A stretch of DNA of 64,000 bases, from assembly GCA_022701365.1 (NCBI GenBank), contig JAKUHH010000030.1:745107-809106 (forward strand), read 5' to 3'. This document shows positions 42,464 to 54,054 of this stretch, piece by piece (within the stretch, counting starts at the first letter, position 1; each line of letters opens with the position of its first letter). The position numbers and the translations under genes are program-made. The notes beneath the pieces are model-generated. The model had not been told where the DNA came from and did not search any database. It saw only the letters and a list, made by a program, of their open reading frames with translations. This DNA is from Mycocentrospora acerina. Its lineage: Eukaryota > Ascomycota > Dothideomycetes > Pleosporales.

Positions 42464-44298
42464 ATGTCCCTTTTCCGGCCAGCGGGCACTGCCCTTGCAC
42501 GGCGACTTTACTCGTCTGCCCGCGTCCAACACGCCTCACGGTCGCCCATCCTCTCTCTGCTACGGCCGCAATCGCAGTCAGAACCACAGTCACAATCACA
42601 ACCACAGCCACGACCTCAATGCCGCTCCTTCAGCCGCACCTCCCGCCTCTGCGCCAAAGTCATCGACCCGCCACAAAGCCCGTCCACCCCACCGCACCAG
42701 AAGCGCACAGTGCAGATAGGCCCGCTGCCCGAGGGCCGCGTCAATGAACACACGATACAGAGGATCTTTGGGCGGCGGCTCTCCGCCACCGACGGCAACA
42801 ATGTCCTGCGCATCCTGCACCACCGCCGCACCGCCGGCTCGCTGGCAGACTATGGCGTCGACAATCTGGGCAAGCAGTACACGCACGTGAACCGCGACAT
42901 TGCCCTCAAGGGTCTCGAGTGGCTGCGCGAAAAATACCCCATCGACGAAGCACGTGCTGCCCAGGAATGGGCCGAGAAGGAGGCCAACCGCATCTCCTAT
43001 GAGCTCTGGCTCGCCGACCCTGAGACCGAGTCAAAGTACAAGGACCCCGCTCGCGCCTTCCGCGAGAAGATGCAGAAGGAGGAGGAAGAGCGGCAGCGCC
43101 AGGAGCTCGACGGCGAGAAGATTGGCATCCTGCACGTGGGCAAGTCGCAGTTTGAGCGCAACATTGAGGAGAAGAGAAGGCAGCGCCTGGACGAGATTAC
43201 CAAAAAGGCAGAGGAAAAGGAGGCCAAGGAGCGGGAGATGGAGGAGAAGCTCGCCAGTGGAGAGTGGGTGCGCACGCCGACGGGCACGCAGCTCATGAAG
43301 CCAGGACAGTCGACGTACGTTGATGTCTTTGGGCGGGAACAGATCAGCCGACGGAAAGAGGAGATGCAGGTGTACATGCAGAAATCCGAGAGCGGATTCA
43401 AGGACGAGAAGGAAATGCTGTCAAAGACCACTCTGGTATGTCTCTCGTCCCCATTCCTCCCCACAAACCTAATGACTCCCAGGCTCAACGCCTCTACCCT
43501 ATGACTGCCTTCGTCCTCGTCACCGCCCTCCTGTCCTGGGGCTTCGCCTACTACTACACGCCCCCCTCCCCGACCTATCGCCTCTTCCCCGACCTGTCCC
43601 CCACAACCACCACAATTGGCACGCTGCTCCTGCTTAACGGCGCCGTCGCAATCGCCTGGCGCATCATGCCCCTTTGGCCCCTCATGACGCGCTACTTCAT
43701 GCACGTCCCCGGCTACCCGCGCGCCGTGCAATCCGTCCTCAACGTCTTCTCCCACGTCCAGTATGAGCATCTCCTCGGCAACATGATGATGCTGTGTCTC
43801 GTGGGACCCGTGTGCCACGACCTCGTCGGCCGCGGTGTCTTCCTCGGCACATACGTCAGTGCCGGCGCCGTCGGCACCCTGGTCAGCCTGTACTGGGCGA
43901 ATCTGGGCCGCGGGAACATTGCAGCGCATTCAGTCGGTGCGTCGGCGGCGATTTGGGGTATCTCTGCGCTGTACTGTCTGTTGACGGATCAGGAGAAGAT
44001 TAAGATTCCGTTTGTTAAGGACCAGGAGGTGGCGTTTTGGCCAAAGATGCTGTTTTTGGCGTTTGTAATCGTTGAGATCAACACGGCATTTAGAAGGAGG
44101 ATGACGACGCAGGATCATGCGAGTCATTTTGGCGGCATGCTGGTCGGGATGGGTGTTGCAGGATATTTGAGAGCTACGGGGTGGCATGGAAAGAAGCTGG
44201 AGTCGGGAGGTGTCGAGGGCAAGACGGTAGACGTCGGTGCTATGGTCAGGGACGAGGTCAAGCAAGTTAGAAGCAGTGTTGCAAATATTGGGAAGTAG
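42464..44298 (+). CDS. Mitochondrial-type rhomboid intramembrane protease with long N-terminal coiled coil
   Basis: Two exons (42464-43435 and 43483-44298; 47-bp intron) give 595 residues. The N-terminus is basic, Ser/Arg-rich and lacks acidic residues (R-R-L-Y-S-S-A-R), a typical mitochondrial presequence. A domain starting N-E-H-T-I-Q-R-I-F-G-R-R-L follows, then a charged coiled coil (about 190-320). The C-terminal half is a rhomboid core: the H-L-L-G-N loop, catalytic Ser478 in G-A-S-A-A-I-W-G, and catalytic His539 in H-A-S-H-F-G-G, with about six membrane helices. It resembles fungal relatives of Pcp1/PARL, which cleave inner-membrane proteins in mitochondria. The 320-residue N-terminal extension is much longer than in yeast Pcp1, so it may belong to a second fungal rhomboid class and no symbol is assigned. 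Confidence 0.87.
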
Positions 44299-44465
44299 AT
44301 GATACCTGGTGGACAGACATGTCGAGTCATCTTTGTACGATATACATGTACGTGTAAATATAGCAAGCACAAGAAGACTACCAAATGCCCAAGTTTCTAT
44401 CTCTCTTTTTTTTTCTCTCTTTCTCTCTCTATGTATGTATATCTCTCTCTAAATCTCATTCTATT

Positions 44466-46001
44466 CTACGCACCACTCTGCTGCATCTTCATCAAAACAC
44501 CCATGTTCAACCCAATAATCAACCGCACCAAATCCCAGTCCCCACCTTCCCCAACATTATCCATGACCACCACCCCCGTACTCCCATCCCCACTCTTCGC
44601 CCTCATAACCCCACCTCCAGACCCCTCCCTATCCACTACCCTCTCCGGACGCCCCTCCGCAACCCCAAGCGGCCCCTCCAAATGATGCCCCCCACAAACC
44701 CACTCCTCCATCTCCCGATTCACCACCTTCGCAATCTTCCCCGGCCAACACCCCACCTTCCAGAAGTTGCTCCCGCTGAGGAAATTCAAATACAACGGGC
44801 CTGGCGGCACAGGGTTCGTTGCATCCGTATTGACCCCAGGGATGTGGTGCGTGGCCTCTGCAGCGCGCACGAGGTGCTCATTTGCGTACTGGACTTTTTG
44901 CGTGATCGAGGCTGGGACGAGGATTTCGCAGTAGTCTTGGATACAGATGTTGTTTGTGGGGAGCAGGGCGTGCGATGTGTTAAAGGGCCAGGCTGTTGCG
45001 TCGAGACCGGCTGCGGTGGGTGTGTCCTGTTGCTCGGGGGACGTTTCGTAGCGCCGCACGAGAACCAGTTTTCCTCTTGCGGCACCGAGGTATGGGATTG
45101 AGGTGTCTGTGTGCCATCGATCGGCGTTGGGGGCAATGTAGTGCTCCTGTATGACCTGGGCGAGGTGGGCGTCGGTTGCGGAGCCTGTGCCTTCTCGCTT
45201 CAGAGAGATGAGGATTGTTTCGCTGGGGTTGATGGCAAGAAAGGTGTAGCATGTGCGGAGAATGGGAGCAAGGTGCTTGGCGCCTGTGAAACTGACGGGG
45301 AAGGCGCCATGGACAAGGTACAGGTCTTTTTTGCTAGTGTCTGTCGTGTGTGCTGGCTGAACACGGATGTCGAGGAATCGAATGCCATTCTCCAGTTGTG
45401 TTTGGACGTCGACGACTTGACATCGGACAGAGGGCAGTGCGCGGTAGTATGTGTGCGAGTTATGCGTTCCTGGAATACTGAGTGCTGAAAGGGGAAGCGT
45501 GTCTGGGAGTTTGGACATCCACTTCTGGTAATCTTGTAGGTGATTGGTGTGAATGGTGAGGTGAGCCGTAGGTTTCGAAGGGTGGAACAACGCTGTGTAA
45601 CTTGCCAATGGTTTTGGTGATAATGGTATGAACGACTGGGAGGACTTTTGTGTGTAAGATGGATTCGTGTCGATGCGATATCGATCGCCGTCTGAAGTTT
45701 CTATTGTGAGTCGCAGTGTTGTATTTAATACTGTAGTGTCTTCTTTGTCTTGCTCAGGTTTTGTGTGGCTCAAAGCATACGACTCGAAAGGTGCTAATGC
45801 AATATCCAGATCTCGATGTTGAAATGAATTTGCATGTTCGCCAAGTTGAGGAGCCGATGGAACAGCTGGCGTAGTATTATTTAATCCCGAAAAATGACCA
45901 CTGGCCTTGGATTGTAGTGTATTTGGATCTTCGAACTGCTCAACGCGTTTAATCGTGATGAGAGTGGACGTCAAATTGCGCACAATTAACGGCGGAGCCA
46001 T
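44466..46001 (-). CDS. PI-PLC X-domain (bacterial-type phosphodiesterase) protein
   Basis: A 511-residue intronless protein. The frame opens 15 bp earlier with TTG, so the ATG at 46001 is the start. The catalytic core begins near residue 175 with L-S-A-L-S-I-P-G-T-H-N-S-H, giving the first catalytic His, then L-E-N-G-I-R-F-L-D-I-R-V. The second catalytic His lies in D-L-Y-L-V-H-G-A-F. This is the arrangement of bacterial-type phosphatidylinositol-specific phospholipase C, which cleaves phosphoinositides or GPI without the Y and C2 domains of eukaryotic PLC. The first 150 residues form a beta-rich domain (A-P-P-L-I-V-R-N-L-T-S-T-L) that may bind membranes. There is no signal peptide. The C-terminus ends in Gly/Val-rich sequence. 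Its 3' end is only 167 bp from the convergent rhomboid gene. Confidence 0.85.
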   Translation of the reverse strand: MAPPLIVRNLTSTLITIKRVEQFEDPNTLQSKASGHFSGLNNTTPAVPSAPQLGEHANSFQHRDLDIALAPFESYALSHTKPEQDKEDTTVLNTTLRLTIETSDGDRYRIDTNPSYTQKSSQSFIPLSPKPLASYTALFHPSKPTAHLTIHTNHLQDYQKWMSKLPDTLPLSALSIPGTHNSHTYYRALPSVRCQVVDVQTQLENGIRFLDIRVQPAHTTDTSKKDLYLVHGAFPVSFTGAKHLAPILRTCYTFLAINPSETILISLKREGTGSATDAHLAQVIQEHYIAPNADRWHTDTSIPYLGAARGKLVLVRRYETSPEQQDTPTAAGLDATAWPFNTSHALLPTNNICIQDYCEILVPASITQKVQYANEHLVRAAEATHHIPGVNTDATNPVPPGPLYLNFLSGSNFWKVGCWPGKIAKVVNREMEEWVCGGHHLEGPLGVAEGRPERVVDREGSGGGVMRAKSGDGSTGVVVMDNVGEGGDWDLVRLIIGLNMGVLMKMQQSGA

Positions 46002-47381
46002 TGCTGCTAACTTCAAATTCTTTAAATCTCACCAAAAGCGTCTAGATTCGAATACCGGACAACCGAAACTGATTCCGCCTCTTCCTACACAAATCCGTTG
46101 TCTTTTGATCAAGAAACGTATCTTGACGACGGAGGAAAATGAGATGATACTGAACTCGCAAACACGGTAAGCACAGCAAACGAAGGTATGCTCGAGGGTT
46201 TCCAGACAAAATCAAGAGACCTAGGCATTTAGAGCAGACCCAGAATGAGCGTCGTTGATGAGACGAAGTTGAAGGAGGATCGTGATTAGTACCGCTTACG
46301 ACGCAGCGGGAAGATCGTATGCCAAGACCATGGCATCAGGGAGGAACGCGTATGCAATGTATTTTTGTACTTTACAAATCTAGAGGATCTCATGCGGCGT
46401 CTTGATAAATTTCCCGTGATATTTGTACAACTACGTTTCTTGTGAGCTGCTCGCTTCGATTTCTCAAACCACAAACAGCACCAGCGTAGCAGTAGGCTAA
46501 GAACATTGTATACGTCGCTCTCTATCGAAGACCCAACTTGCTAAAGCGGGAGTGATGGGTTTACAAGTTACTCCAGAAGTCAGTGGGAACTGTTCAGACG
46601 TTGAATGATAGCCTCAAACATTGACGCATGGTATCATCGGGCAGAAGAAGAACAAATAATATTACTATAACGCTCAGCACATCTGATCACACTGAGTGGA
46701 GATAAAAATAGGAATTGACAGTAAAGAAGCAGTTAATATTTGGAGAGATCTCATTAGTCTGTTAAGATCGAAGCGCCTATTAAAAAACATTGAAGCAATC
46801 ACAATCAGCCAAATTGGTCGTCATATTGCGAATTGTTCAAACGATATTCATCAACTAAGCATAAGTCTTAGTGAGTACGCCAGGTTTCAAATATCCTAGG
46901 GCTGAGATTGGGAATGTATCTCACCATCAAACCATCTTCTTCATTGTCATCTCGAAGACGGTCTGCAGGCGAGCAATGGCATAAGCCATCTGGCATCAAT
47001 CTTCGCTAGTCGTATAACTGCAAGCAACCATAAGTGACGGTTGATGAGTAGATATTCTAGCGTGAGGAATTTGGGAAAACTCATTCACATCACGTCTCAC
47101 GAGGGGGAGCAGGAGTAACAAATCTCATTGTTCGCCGTACTCCAAAAATCTTCGTGGTATCATTTCGAAAGAAACTTCGACAAGGCCGAATGACGGCGAA
47201 TCCATTGTTCGAGCTAGAAGCCGGTGAAACGCCCCTACTTTTTCATACGCATATCGCATGCCAGAAACGTATGAGCCGATGATATGCATTCCGTCCGCTC
47301 GAAAGGAAGGAGACGGCCCGCGCCGATATCTCCAGGCATGAAGCCGTGAAAGTGTCGTCAACTCAACAAAGCACAAAGTGC
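46002..47381. other. AT-rich intergenic region, possible coding scrap
   Basis: About 1.4 kb, AT-rich from 46,480 to 47,080. A 67-codon open stretch at 46,696-46,899 starts at GTG, has no ATG and encodes a helical Ile/Leu/Ser-rich sequence. It may be a gene relic. The remainder contains only short frames. Confidence 0.45.
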
Positions 47382-47947
47382 TTATGCCTCCCTCTTCTTC
47401 TTGGCGGCCTCGCGACCGGCACCCTTGCGCTCCAGAATCTGCTCGCGGTCCTTGTCGAGCTTCAGCTTGGTGACGACGACCTTGGAGGGGGCGATGGGCA
47501 CGGGGACGGATTGGCCGTTGCTCTTCTCGCGAACAACTGTGTTTTTGTGTCAGCGAGACCACATATGAGGAGTTTGTCGAGCAAACATACTGCCGTTGAT
47601 GTGGATGCAGTACTTGAGACGGTAGACGGTGGAGATCTTGCCCTCACGTCCCTTGTTGCTGCCGCGCACGATGGTGACCTCGTCCTGCAAAGTTTTAGCA
47701 TGCCATGGCAGACGAGAGGGGAATAAATGATACTCACATCCTTGCGGACGGGAATGCTGCGCACACCGTACTTCTCGCGGAGCTCCTTACTCAATGGCGC
47801 CTGAAGGTTGTTAGAACATGTCCAGCCAAGGTGTTCTAAGTCTCTTCATACGCTCATGATGACCCGACGCACACTACTCGGCGCACTGAAGTGCGCCTTT
47901 CGCGATTTGCGGCGAGAGCTCGCGACCTGTGCCTGAACCTTGGTCAT
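47382..47947 (-). CDS. RPL26: 60S ribosomal protein L26 (uL24)
   Basis: Four exons on the minus strand (47947-47852, 47800-47738, 47684-47591 and 47536-47382) give 135 residues, the usual size. uL24 lies near the peptide exit tunnel of the 60S subunit. The sequence starts M-T-K-V-Q with the basic S-S-R-R-K-S-R-K-A-H-F-S-A-P-S block, contains the KOW motif region (V-R-K-D-D-E-V-T-I-V-R-G-S-N-K-G-R-E-G-K), then Y-C-I-H-I-N-G-I-V-R-E-K, and ends in a Lys-rich tail. The introns are 51, 53 and 54 bp and interrupt the gene early, as is common for fungal ribosomal-protein genes. It is head-to-head with the C2H2/AT-hook gene 424 bp away. Confidence 0.97.
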
Positions 47948-48371
47948 TGTTGCTGTGAATTTGACGTTTGTCGGGTTAGTAGAGGAAAGTTCGTTGTCGC
48001 GGGTCTGCAATATTGGGGGGAACAAGTGTGCAGCTTCGCTTTGCCTAGCGTGCTTGGCGCGGATCGTTGAGATTCGCCGACCGCCGGCTGTCAGTGTCAC
48101 GTGAAATATAGATGGACGTGACGAACGCGACGTGAAATCATGCCTGCAATCCTATCGATGATACGCGTAACGCGCAGCCTGTTACACTCACCTCATGTCT
48201 TGTTTGCTCAGAAACCCCGCGACCTACATAGTTATACATTCTCATCGAACACGCAGTCGTTCTTGAAAGCTTTTGCAGTCGAAGCAGCATAGCCTAACGA
48301 ACTGGCTCACCAGACGCATGGGTTGACTGACACATTGGCCTATACAACAGCGCAGACAGAGGCCTGTCAGT
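47948..48371. promoter_or_regulatory. Divergent promoter gap, RPL26 / C2H2 gene
   Basis: A 424-bp gap between two ATGs pointing apart. It should hold the ribosomal-protein promoter; no TATA box is clear. A CACGTGA element near 48,097 is a candidate E-box/CBF1-type site. Confidence 0.4.
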
Positions 48372-51300
48372 ATGACTGTTGACAACTACAACAATGCGTA
48401 TAACTATCCCTACCAACAAAGCTCTATGGAAAACTATTCAGCGTACCAGACTGCGCCTGCCTCGAACCACGCCTCGCAGCAGTCACGCCAGTACCAGCCA
48501 TCGCCGTCTACAGCCACTACAGAGCCGACAAACTATATGTCATATCCGACACAGGCTTACAGCGCGCAAGGAAACAGATATAGCACAAATCAAAATAATT
48601 CCTGGGATGGTAACAACTACGCCACTACTCGAGAGATGACCAGTCGCGTTGCTGAAGTTCTGAGCAATATGAGCAACACTGCGTACACGCCTAACCACAC
48701 CTCGACGCCCCAAGTGCAGACGCAACAGCCCCATTCTACACAACTCTCATACGAGCAGACACAGGCCCGTCCAAGAAGTGTCAATACATACCGCACTCAA
48801 ACGACCACGAGTCGGGGGCTACCTTTGCCAGTGGTGCAAGCAGGTTATCCTTTGCAACGGGCTCAAGACGTGTACAATCAGCAGCAGCACCACTCTGAGA
48901 GTAGTGTGCACTCTCAATATAGCCGTACTGCCGTAGCTTTCCCCAGTTCTACCAGAGACGTCGTTACAAATACTGAGTCTCAACATCAGATTGACCACAA
49001 TCACCGACAACTCCCAAGTGTAGAAGTATTGTGTATGAACCAAGACGCCAGCGTATCTAATTCGTACGGATACGCCGATCGGCGGACAATATCCCCACAT
49101 TCCGCTTCTGTTGATTCTCTAGTATCTGTTCCTAATGTCCCAGAAACTGATACCACCCAGAACACGACTACGGTAGACCCCATGGCTGTGTATGATCCAT
49201 GGCCGGAGTACCAACGTAAGCAGGAGGCATTACGTGCTAAAAAAGCACTTGAAGATGCAGCGCGTGCTGATGAGGAAAAAATGGCTGAGGAAGCTCGCCA
49301 AGTCGAAGAACGCAAAAGAGAAGAGGAGCGCACACGGCAAGAACAAGAGGAAAATAAGCAACAGGAACAAACTGCATTAAATCAGCCAGAGCCAAAGAAA
49401 AAGACGGAGAGACAGTCCTCTAATAAAGCCGAGACAATCCTGGCTTCGGAAGCCTCTACCGAAGATCCTAACGAACTCGAAGTACAGATTCGTGCCATGA
49501 TGGCGAAGATGCGGGAACTCAACAACAAAGACCCCGCTCTTCTTGCGCGTATATGGGAGGAGGAGAGGAGAGCAAAAGCGCCAATGAAATCCCCTGTTGT
49601 CCAGACCAAGTCGACCCCCCAGCCTGCCACCATGCAGCTTGCACAAACTGTCACAGTTGCTGCCCCACCAATAGCCAACCAAAGTAAGAAGACTGTTCCG
49701 AGAGAATCTATTGCGGCGAATTCCACAAAGCTAGCACCCCCTGTTCCGACTCAGCTTGTACCAGCGAGCCCACGAGCTCAGGCAATTGCTCACAGTGGCA
49801 ACACCATTTGGCCTCCTGAGAGGAAGACATCACTGGCGAATGTGGCAACAGTATATCTTAACGGGTCAAACCCTAATAATACACTTGATGCTTCTCAGAT
49901 TCTCGGTATACTGGATAGTAACCCGTCTTACATTGAGCTTTGTGAGCAGCTGGAACAGAAGGGATTGACGCTGGATCGTGCTGCATTTGCGAAGACTCTG
50001 CTCAGTGCAGTCCCAGATGTCAATTCGGCGCCCCGCAGAACAGTACCCCAGCCTACAATACAAGTGAACAGTGTACAGGACGCTCTAGTGCCTGTGGCCA
50101 AATTGAAGAAGAATCCTGTTGCAGCAAATGTACGCCACGCGTCTGCGACAACTTCGCCAGCACCTGGGTCCTCGTACCAAACGTTCCTAGACGATACTTC
50201 TGTTCCAGATCCACCTGCTCCAGTGGTAGAGATGGTACCTGTCAAGGCAGACTTGAATATTCCTACCAGCAAAGAAGAGGCAGCCAGGAAGCGTAACCTG
50301 AGTGATTTGGTTGACCTGACTCAACTTTCAGATGATGAAGACATAGGGCCACCGTTGAAGAAACTGAATATGAGTGCGACATCATCCGGGCTACCTCGTC
50401 CCCGGGTAAACGATACTGTGAACAGGAACAATCATGTAGCCGTCAACAACTTCCCCACAGCTGCTATTCCGTCTCGCCCTGTTCAGCAACTAGCGACCCA
50501 TATAGTACATCTGCCCCAAAACGAACCACGTTATAGAAGTATCGTCCAGCCCCTCGATAGGAAGAAGGCGCTTCGTCGCAACACATACAACCCCGCGACA
50601 ATCGCCCGTGATGTACTCCTTGCTTGTGGGAGGTATCCAGGCGAGAGGCAGCTCAACCAGCATTTGGAGATATTGAAACAAAATATTCCTCAAATAACGA
50701 ACGACTCAGACCTGAGCACAATCAAATGGGACTTGATCGACCCCGGTTCTCCTCCACCGGGTTACTTTGTAAGCAGCGTTCAGGCCTTGACGGAAGATGC
50801 AGATGACGAGGATGAAGAGGACAGAACGCGGCTGCATACGACTGGTGGTGAGAGTGGGGCTCAAGCAAGGGTCCAAGCGCTACCCCAGGCCATTAATCCA
50901 TTCACGAAACAGAAGCGACGCGGTCGACCACCGCGTCAATCCTTGCCAAACCAGACACTACCTACTACGCCAAATCGCCCATCTGACCCTGTGCTAATGA
51001 GTTCGAGTGTTCCACATACTTCAGGTGTTGGATACTCTGCTTTCCGCGCTGACTTGGTTTATGGAGAGGATGGGAAGCCTCTACCTAAAAAGAAGGGCCG
51101 TCCAGTTGGTTGGCGGAAGGCCATCCATGGCTCTCCTGCTGCAAATGCACGTGTGCGACACGAGCCTGCACAACCAAGCGGTCTCCGTAATGTGAGGACT
51201 GATGGAGAACATGGTTCTATTCGCGTCGATTCACGTTCACCCGGCGTCACACCCCGCAATCTGCAACACCAGTCATATAGATGCAGATGGCAGAACTGCA

Positions 51301-51942
51301 GCGCCGAGCTTCACAATCTTCAAACACTCAAGAAGCACGCTCTCAAGGTGCATAGAAAGGTGACGCTTCGTGACACTCTGGAGTGCTTGTGGGGTGACTG
51401 TACCAGGGAAGTCACTAGCAGTGCCTCGAAGACAAACACGACGATTGAGCATCGCATACCTCTCTTTTTCTCCAACGAGAAGGCGTGGCGGGAGCACATT
51501 GAAAAAATCCATCTCGATCCTCTGTCGTGGCAGCTGGGTGATGGACCGGCTAGCGGCCTCTCTGGTGAGGAGGATACTACCCAAGACAATTAACGGTGAG
51601 ATTTTGACAAAGTGGCTAGATACTCACGATTCTGATGCCTATCTGAGTGATGCGCAAGGTCGGCGTGTCACACCACGCATCGAGGTCGATCCCAAACGCT
51701 TAGCAGTGGGTAATTCGTCAGTCTCTACTCCCGCACCAGCGCCTCATGGTCGTGGTCGGCCCTTAAAAGCCATACAAGAGCAGGAGGCCCGTGATCTTCA
51801 GAACCGCCTGGTTTCACAGAAGAAGCGAATGGGCGGGCCAGGCATGGATCGCGGTGGTGCAACGCTTGTCAACGACAAGCGCAGAAGAGGGTTAAGTGAC
51901 GAGGACGAGAGTGAGGGCGTATTTGTGGATGCTGAAGATTAA
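48372..51942 (+). CDS. Large C2H2 zinc-finger / AT-hook nuclear protein
   Basis: Two exons (48372-51564 and 51620-51942; 55-bp intron) give 1171 residues. The first 270 residues are Tyr/Gln/Ser/Asn-rich and prion-like. A charged coiled coil (about 275-345) follows, then a disordered stretch to about 730 with an acidic motif (L-V-D-L-T-Q-L-S-D-D-E-D). A folded helical segment occupies about 730-810. Three AT-hook-like G-R-P cores come next: K-R-R-G-R-P-P-R, K-K-G-R-P-V-G-W-R-K and, in exon 2, G-R-G-R-P-L-K. A C2H2 finger Y-R-C-R-W-Q-N-C then H-x4-H is followed by a second finger E-C-L-W-G-D-C that ends about 50 residues later in H-I-E-K-I-H. The unspliced frame stops 27 bp past the donor. The splice joins S-D-T-H-D-S-D-A-Y-L-S-D in phase. 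A DNA-binding chromatin or transcription role is inferred; I cannot name the family. Confidence 0.8.
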
Positions 51943-52374
51943 GAAGACACAGGAAGGAGAAAATGGGAGTGCCCCGGAAACACCCGAACACAGCCAATGT
52001 TTAGACATGGTGACAAGCTTAACAAGGTACTCAGACCTGGCGCTGAAATGGTCTATTATCCGATTATGAGAGAAGCTGTTTACCAGGTGGACAGTACATG
52101 AGAGCCACGGTGGCAGGAACCGGCGTTCAAACATTCAACACTCGATACCCATATAGATGTAGTAGTATTCCAGTGACTTGCCACATGGCAACAGATCCCA
52201 ATGAAGCATGATACATTATGCGCCTAGAACACCATGCCATGCAATTCTTCCCTCCCACAACAATCGTTCATTTGGGCCTGTCTGGGTTTGCATGGTATCA
52301 ATCCTTCCTTCCCAGCCGTTTTTCCCAGCAGCACACAGGCGCTTCACATGTCGCACGGCACGTGTTGGACGTGT
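51943..52374. other. Convergent 3' gap, C2H2 gene / OST4
   Basis: About 430 bp that must contain both 3' ends. Overlapping frames of 73-99 codons on the plus strand near 52,208-52,520 are antisense shadows of the OST4 region and are not called. Confidence 0.5.
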
Positions 52375-52527
52375 TCAGATCTTGGCCTTGCCAGCTGCAG
52401 CTTTTGGTTTCTTGGCCGCGGCGTGTTCTTCCGAGTTGACTTCGAGAAAGTGGTACAAGACGATGAGCAGCATGGCAGCGCTTCCGAGGAAGATGGCGAG
52501 CGAATAGAGCTGGGCGTCTGATATCAT
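52375..52527 (-). CDS. OST4: Oligosaccharyltransferase mini-subunit Ost4
   Basis: A 50-residue protein hidden in the 3' part of a longer open frame. The real start is the ATG at 52527, giving M-I-S-D-A-Q-L-Y-S-L-A-I-F-L-G. One membrane helix (about 8-28, ending A-A-M-L-L-I-V-L-Y-H-F-L-E-V-N) is followed by a short Lys/Ala-rich cytosolic tail. This matches Ost4, the single-span peptide that holds the Stt3 and Ost3/6 subunits together in the ER oligosaccharyltransferase for N-glycosylation. Yeast Ost4 is 36 residues; filamentous fungal versions are slightly longer because of the tail. It is divergent from TMA46. Confidence 0.93.
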   Translation of the reverse strand: MISDAQLYSLAIFLGSAAMLLIVLYHFLEVNSEEHAAAKKPKAAAGKAKI

Positions 52528-52975
52528 CTTGGGGGCTGCAGCGCGTTGGTGGTAAGGCGGGTGAGACTGGGGAAGACGAAGACGGCGGGGGCTTGCTGTG
52601 CAACGGTGAGCGGGACAATTGGAGAGAGAGCAGCGCAGACGGACGTACGGCAGCTGGAAAGAGCAGTTCTGGGCGTCGTCTAGGGGGTTTCCTGGGACTG
52701 GGGAATGCGGAATGCGCGTCCTCAAGGCCACCTTGAGCTCCGGCCCTGAGTTGGGTGGCTCGTGCGTCCAATGCCAAAGTCCCTCCGCCGCCCGCCTGCG
52801 CCACTAAAACCCACCCCACACATCGTCATTCTCAGTTTGACACACACAGAACAGCCAGTCCAGCCAGCACTTGACGCCACCAGACATCGCATTACGGCGC
52901 ACACACACTCGTACACTCCGGGCCACGGGAGAATTTTAGACACCACACTCATTTACCCCGCCACAACCACCCACC
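52528..52975. promoter_or_regulatory. Divergent promoter gap, OST4 / TMA46
   Basis: A 448-bp gap between two divergent ATGs. Frames extending the OST4 frame upstream lack support. A 5' intron in either leader cannot be excluded. Confidence 0.45.
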
Positions 52976-54054
52976 ATGCCACCAAAGGGCAAGGGCGAAA
53001 TGCCAAAAGTGAAGAAGGTCGCCGTCGACAAGACGTTTGGCATGAAGAATAAAAAGGGTGGCGCCGCTCAGAAGCAGATTAAGGCAATCAAGGCCACCGA
53101 GGCTTCGGGCGGCTCGCCTGCAGAAAAGAAAAAGCAGGCCGAGAAGGAGCAACGCGAGCGCGAGAAACTCGCCGCAGAGCAGGCCCGCAAGGAAGTCGCC
53201 GATCTCTTCAAGCCCGTCCAGGTCCAGAAGGTGCCATTTGGCGTCGATCCAAAGACAATCCTCTGTCAGTTCTTCAAAAAGGGCAACTGCGAAAAGGGAA
53301 AAAAGTGCAAGTTCAGCCACGACCTCAACGTCGAGCGCAAGACAGAGAAGAGGAGTTTGTACACGGACAACCGCGACAAGGAAGAGGAGGAGGAAGAGGA
53401 GCAGAAGAAGAAGGACAACATCGATGATTGGGATGAAGAGAAGCTGCGACAGGTCGTCCTAAGCAAGCACGGGAACCCCAAGACGACAACGGACAAAGTG
53501 TGCAAGTTCTTTATCCAAGCCATCGAGGACCAGAAGTACGGATGGTTCTGGGTATGTCCGAATGGCGGTGACAAGTGCATGTACAAGCACTCCCTACCAC
53601 CTGGGTATGAATTCCTACCATCGCACCACACAGATGCAGCAAAAAACTAATAGCTCCCAGCTTCGTAATCAAAACCAAAGAACAACGCGCAGCCGAAAAA
53701 GCCCTCATGGCAAACTCCCCCCTCAATACCCTCACCCTCGAAGACTTCCTTGAATCCGAGCGCCACAAGCTAACCGGCACCCTCACCCCCGTCACCGTCG
53801 AAACGTTTGCAAAATGGAAAAAGGAGCGCATGGACAAGAAGCAGGCCGAGGAAGAGGCAAAGAAGATGAAGGAGGCTACCGGTCGTGCTCTCTTCGAAAA
53901 GGGCGACTGGCAGGTCGACAGCGACGCCGACAGCGACGACGACGACGAGGGCGACGGCGACGTCTGGAACCTCGAGGCGATGCGCAAAGAAACAGAGGCG
54001 GCACGAGCAAGAAAGGAAGAAGAGCGTATGGCGGCCATGGGAATCGTGTCTTGA
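52976..54054 (+). CDS. TMA46: Translation machinery-associated CCCH protein Tma46 (DFRP1/ZC3H15)
   Basis: Two exons (52976-53604 and 53661-54054; 56-bp intron) give 340 residues. Tma46 binds the translation GTPase Rbg1/DRG1 and associates with ribosomes. It begins M-P-P-K-G-K-G and has a Lys/Glu-rich helical N-terminus. The first CCCH finger is C-Q-F-F-K-K-G-N-C-x5-C-K-F-S-H near residues 100-118; the second starts at V-C-K-F-F-I-Q and ends C-M-Y-K-H near 206. The intron falls in the conserved S-L-P-P-G-F link. The C-terminal DFRP region contains L-T-L-E-D-F-L-E-S-E-R and T-P-V-T-V-E-T-F-A-K-W-K, then an acidic block and a charged end. All match the family. Confidence 0.95.
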
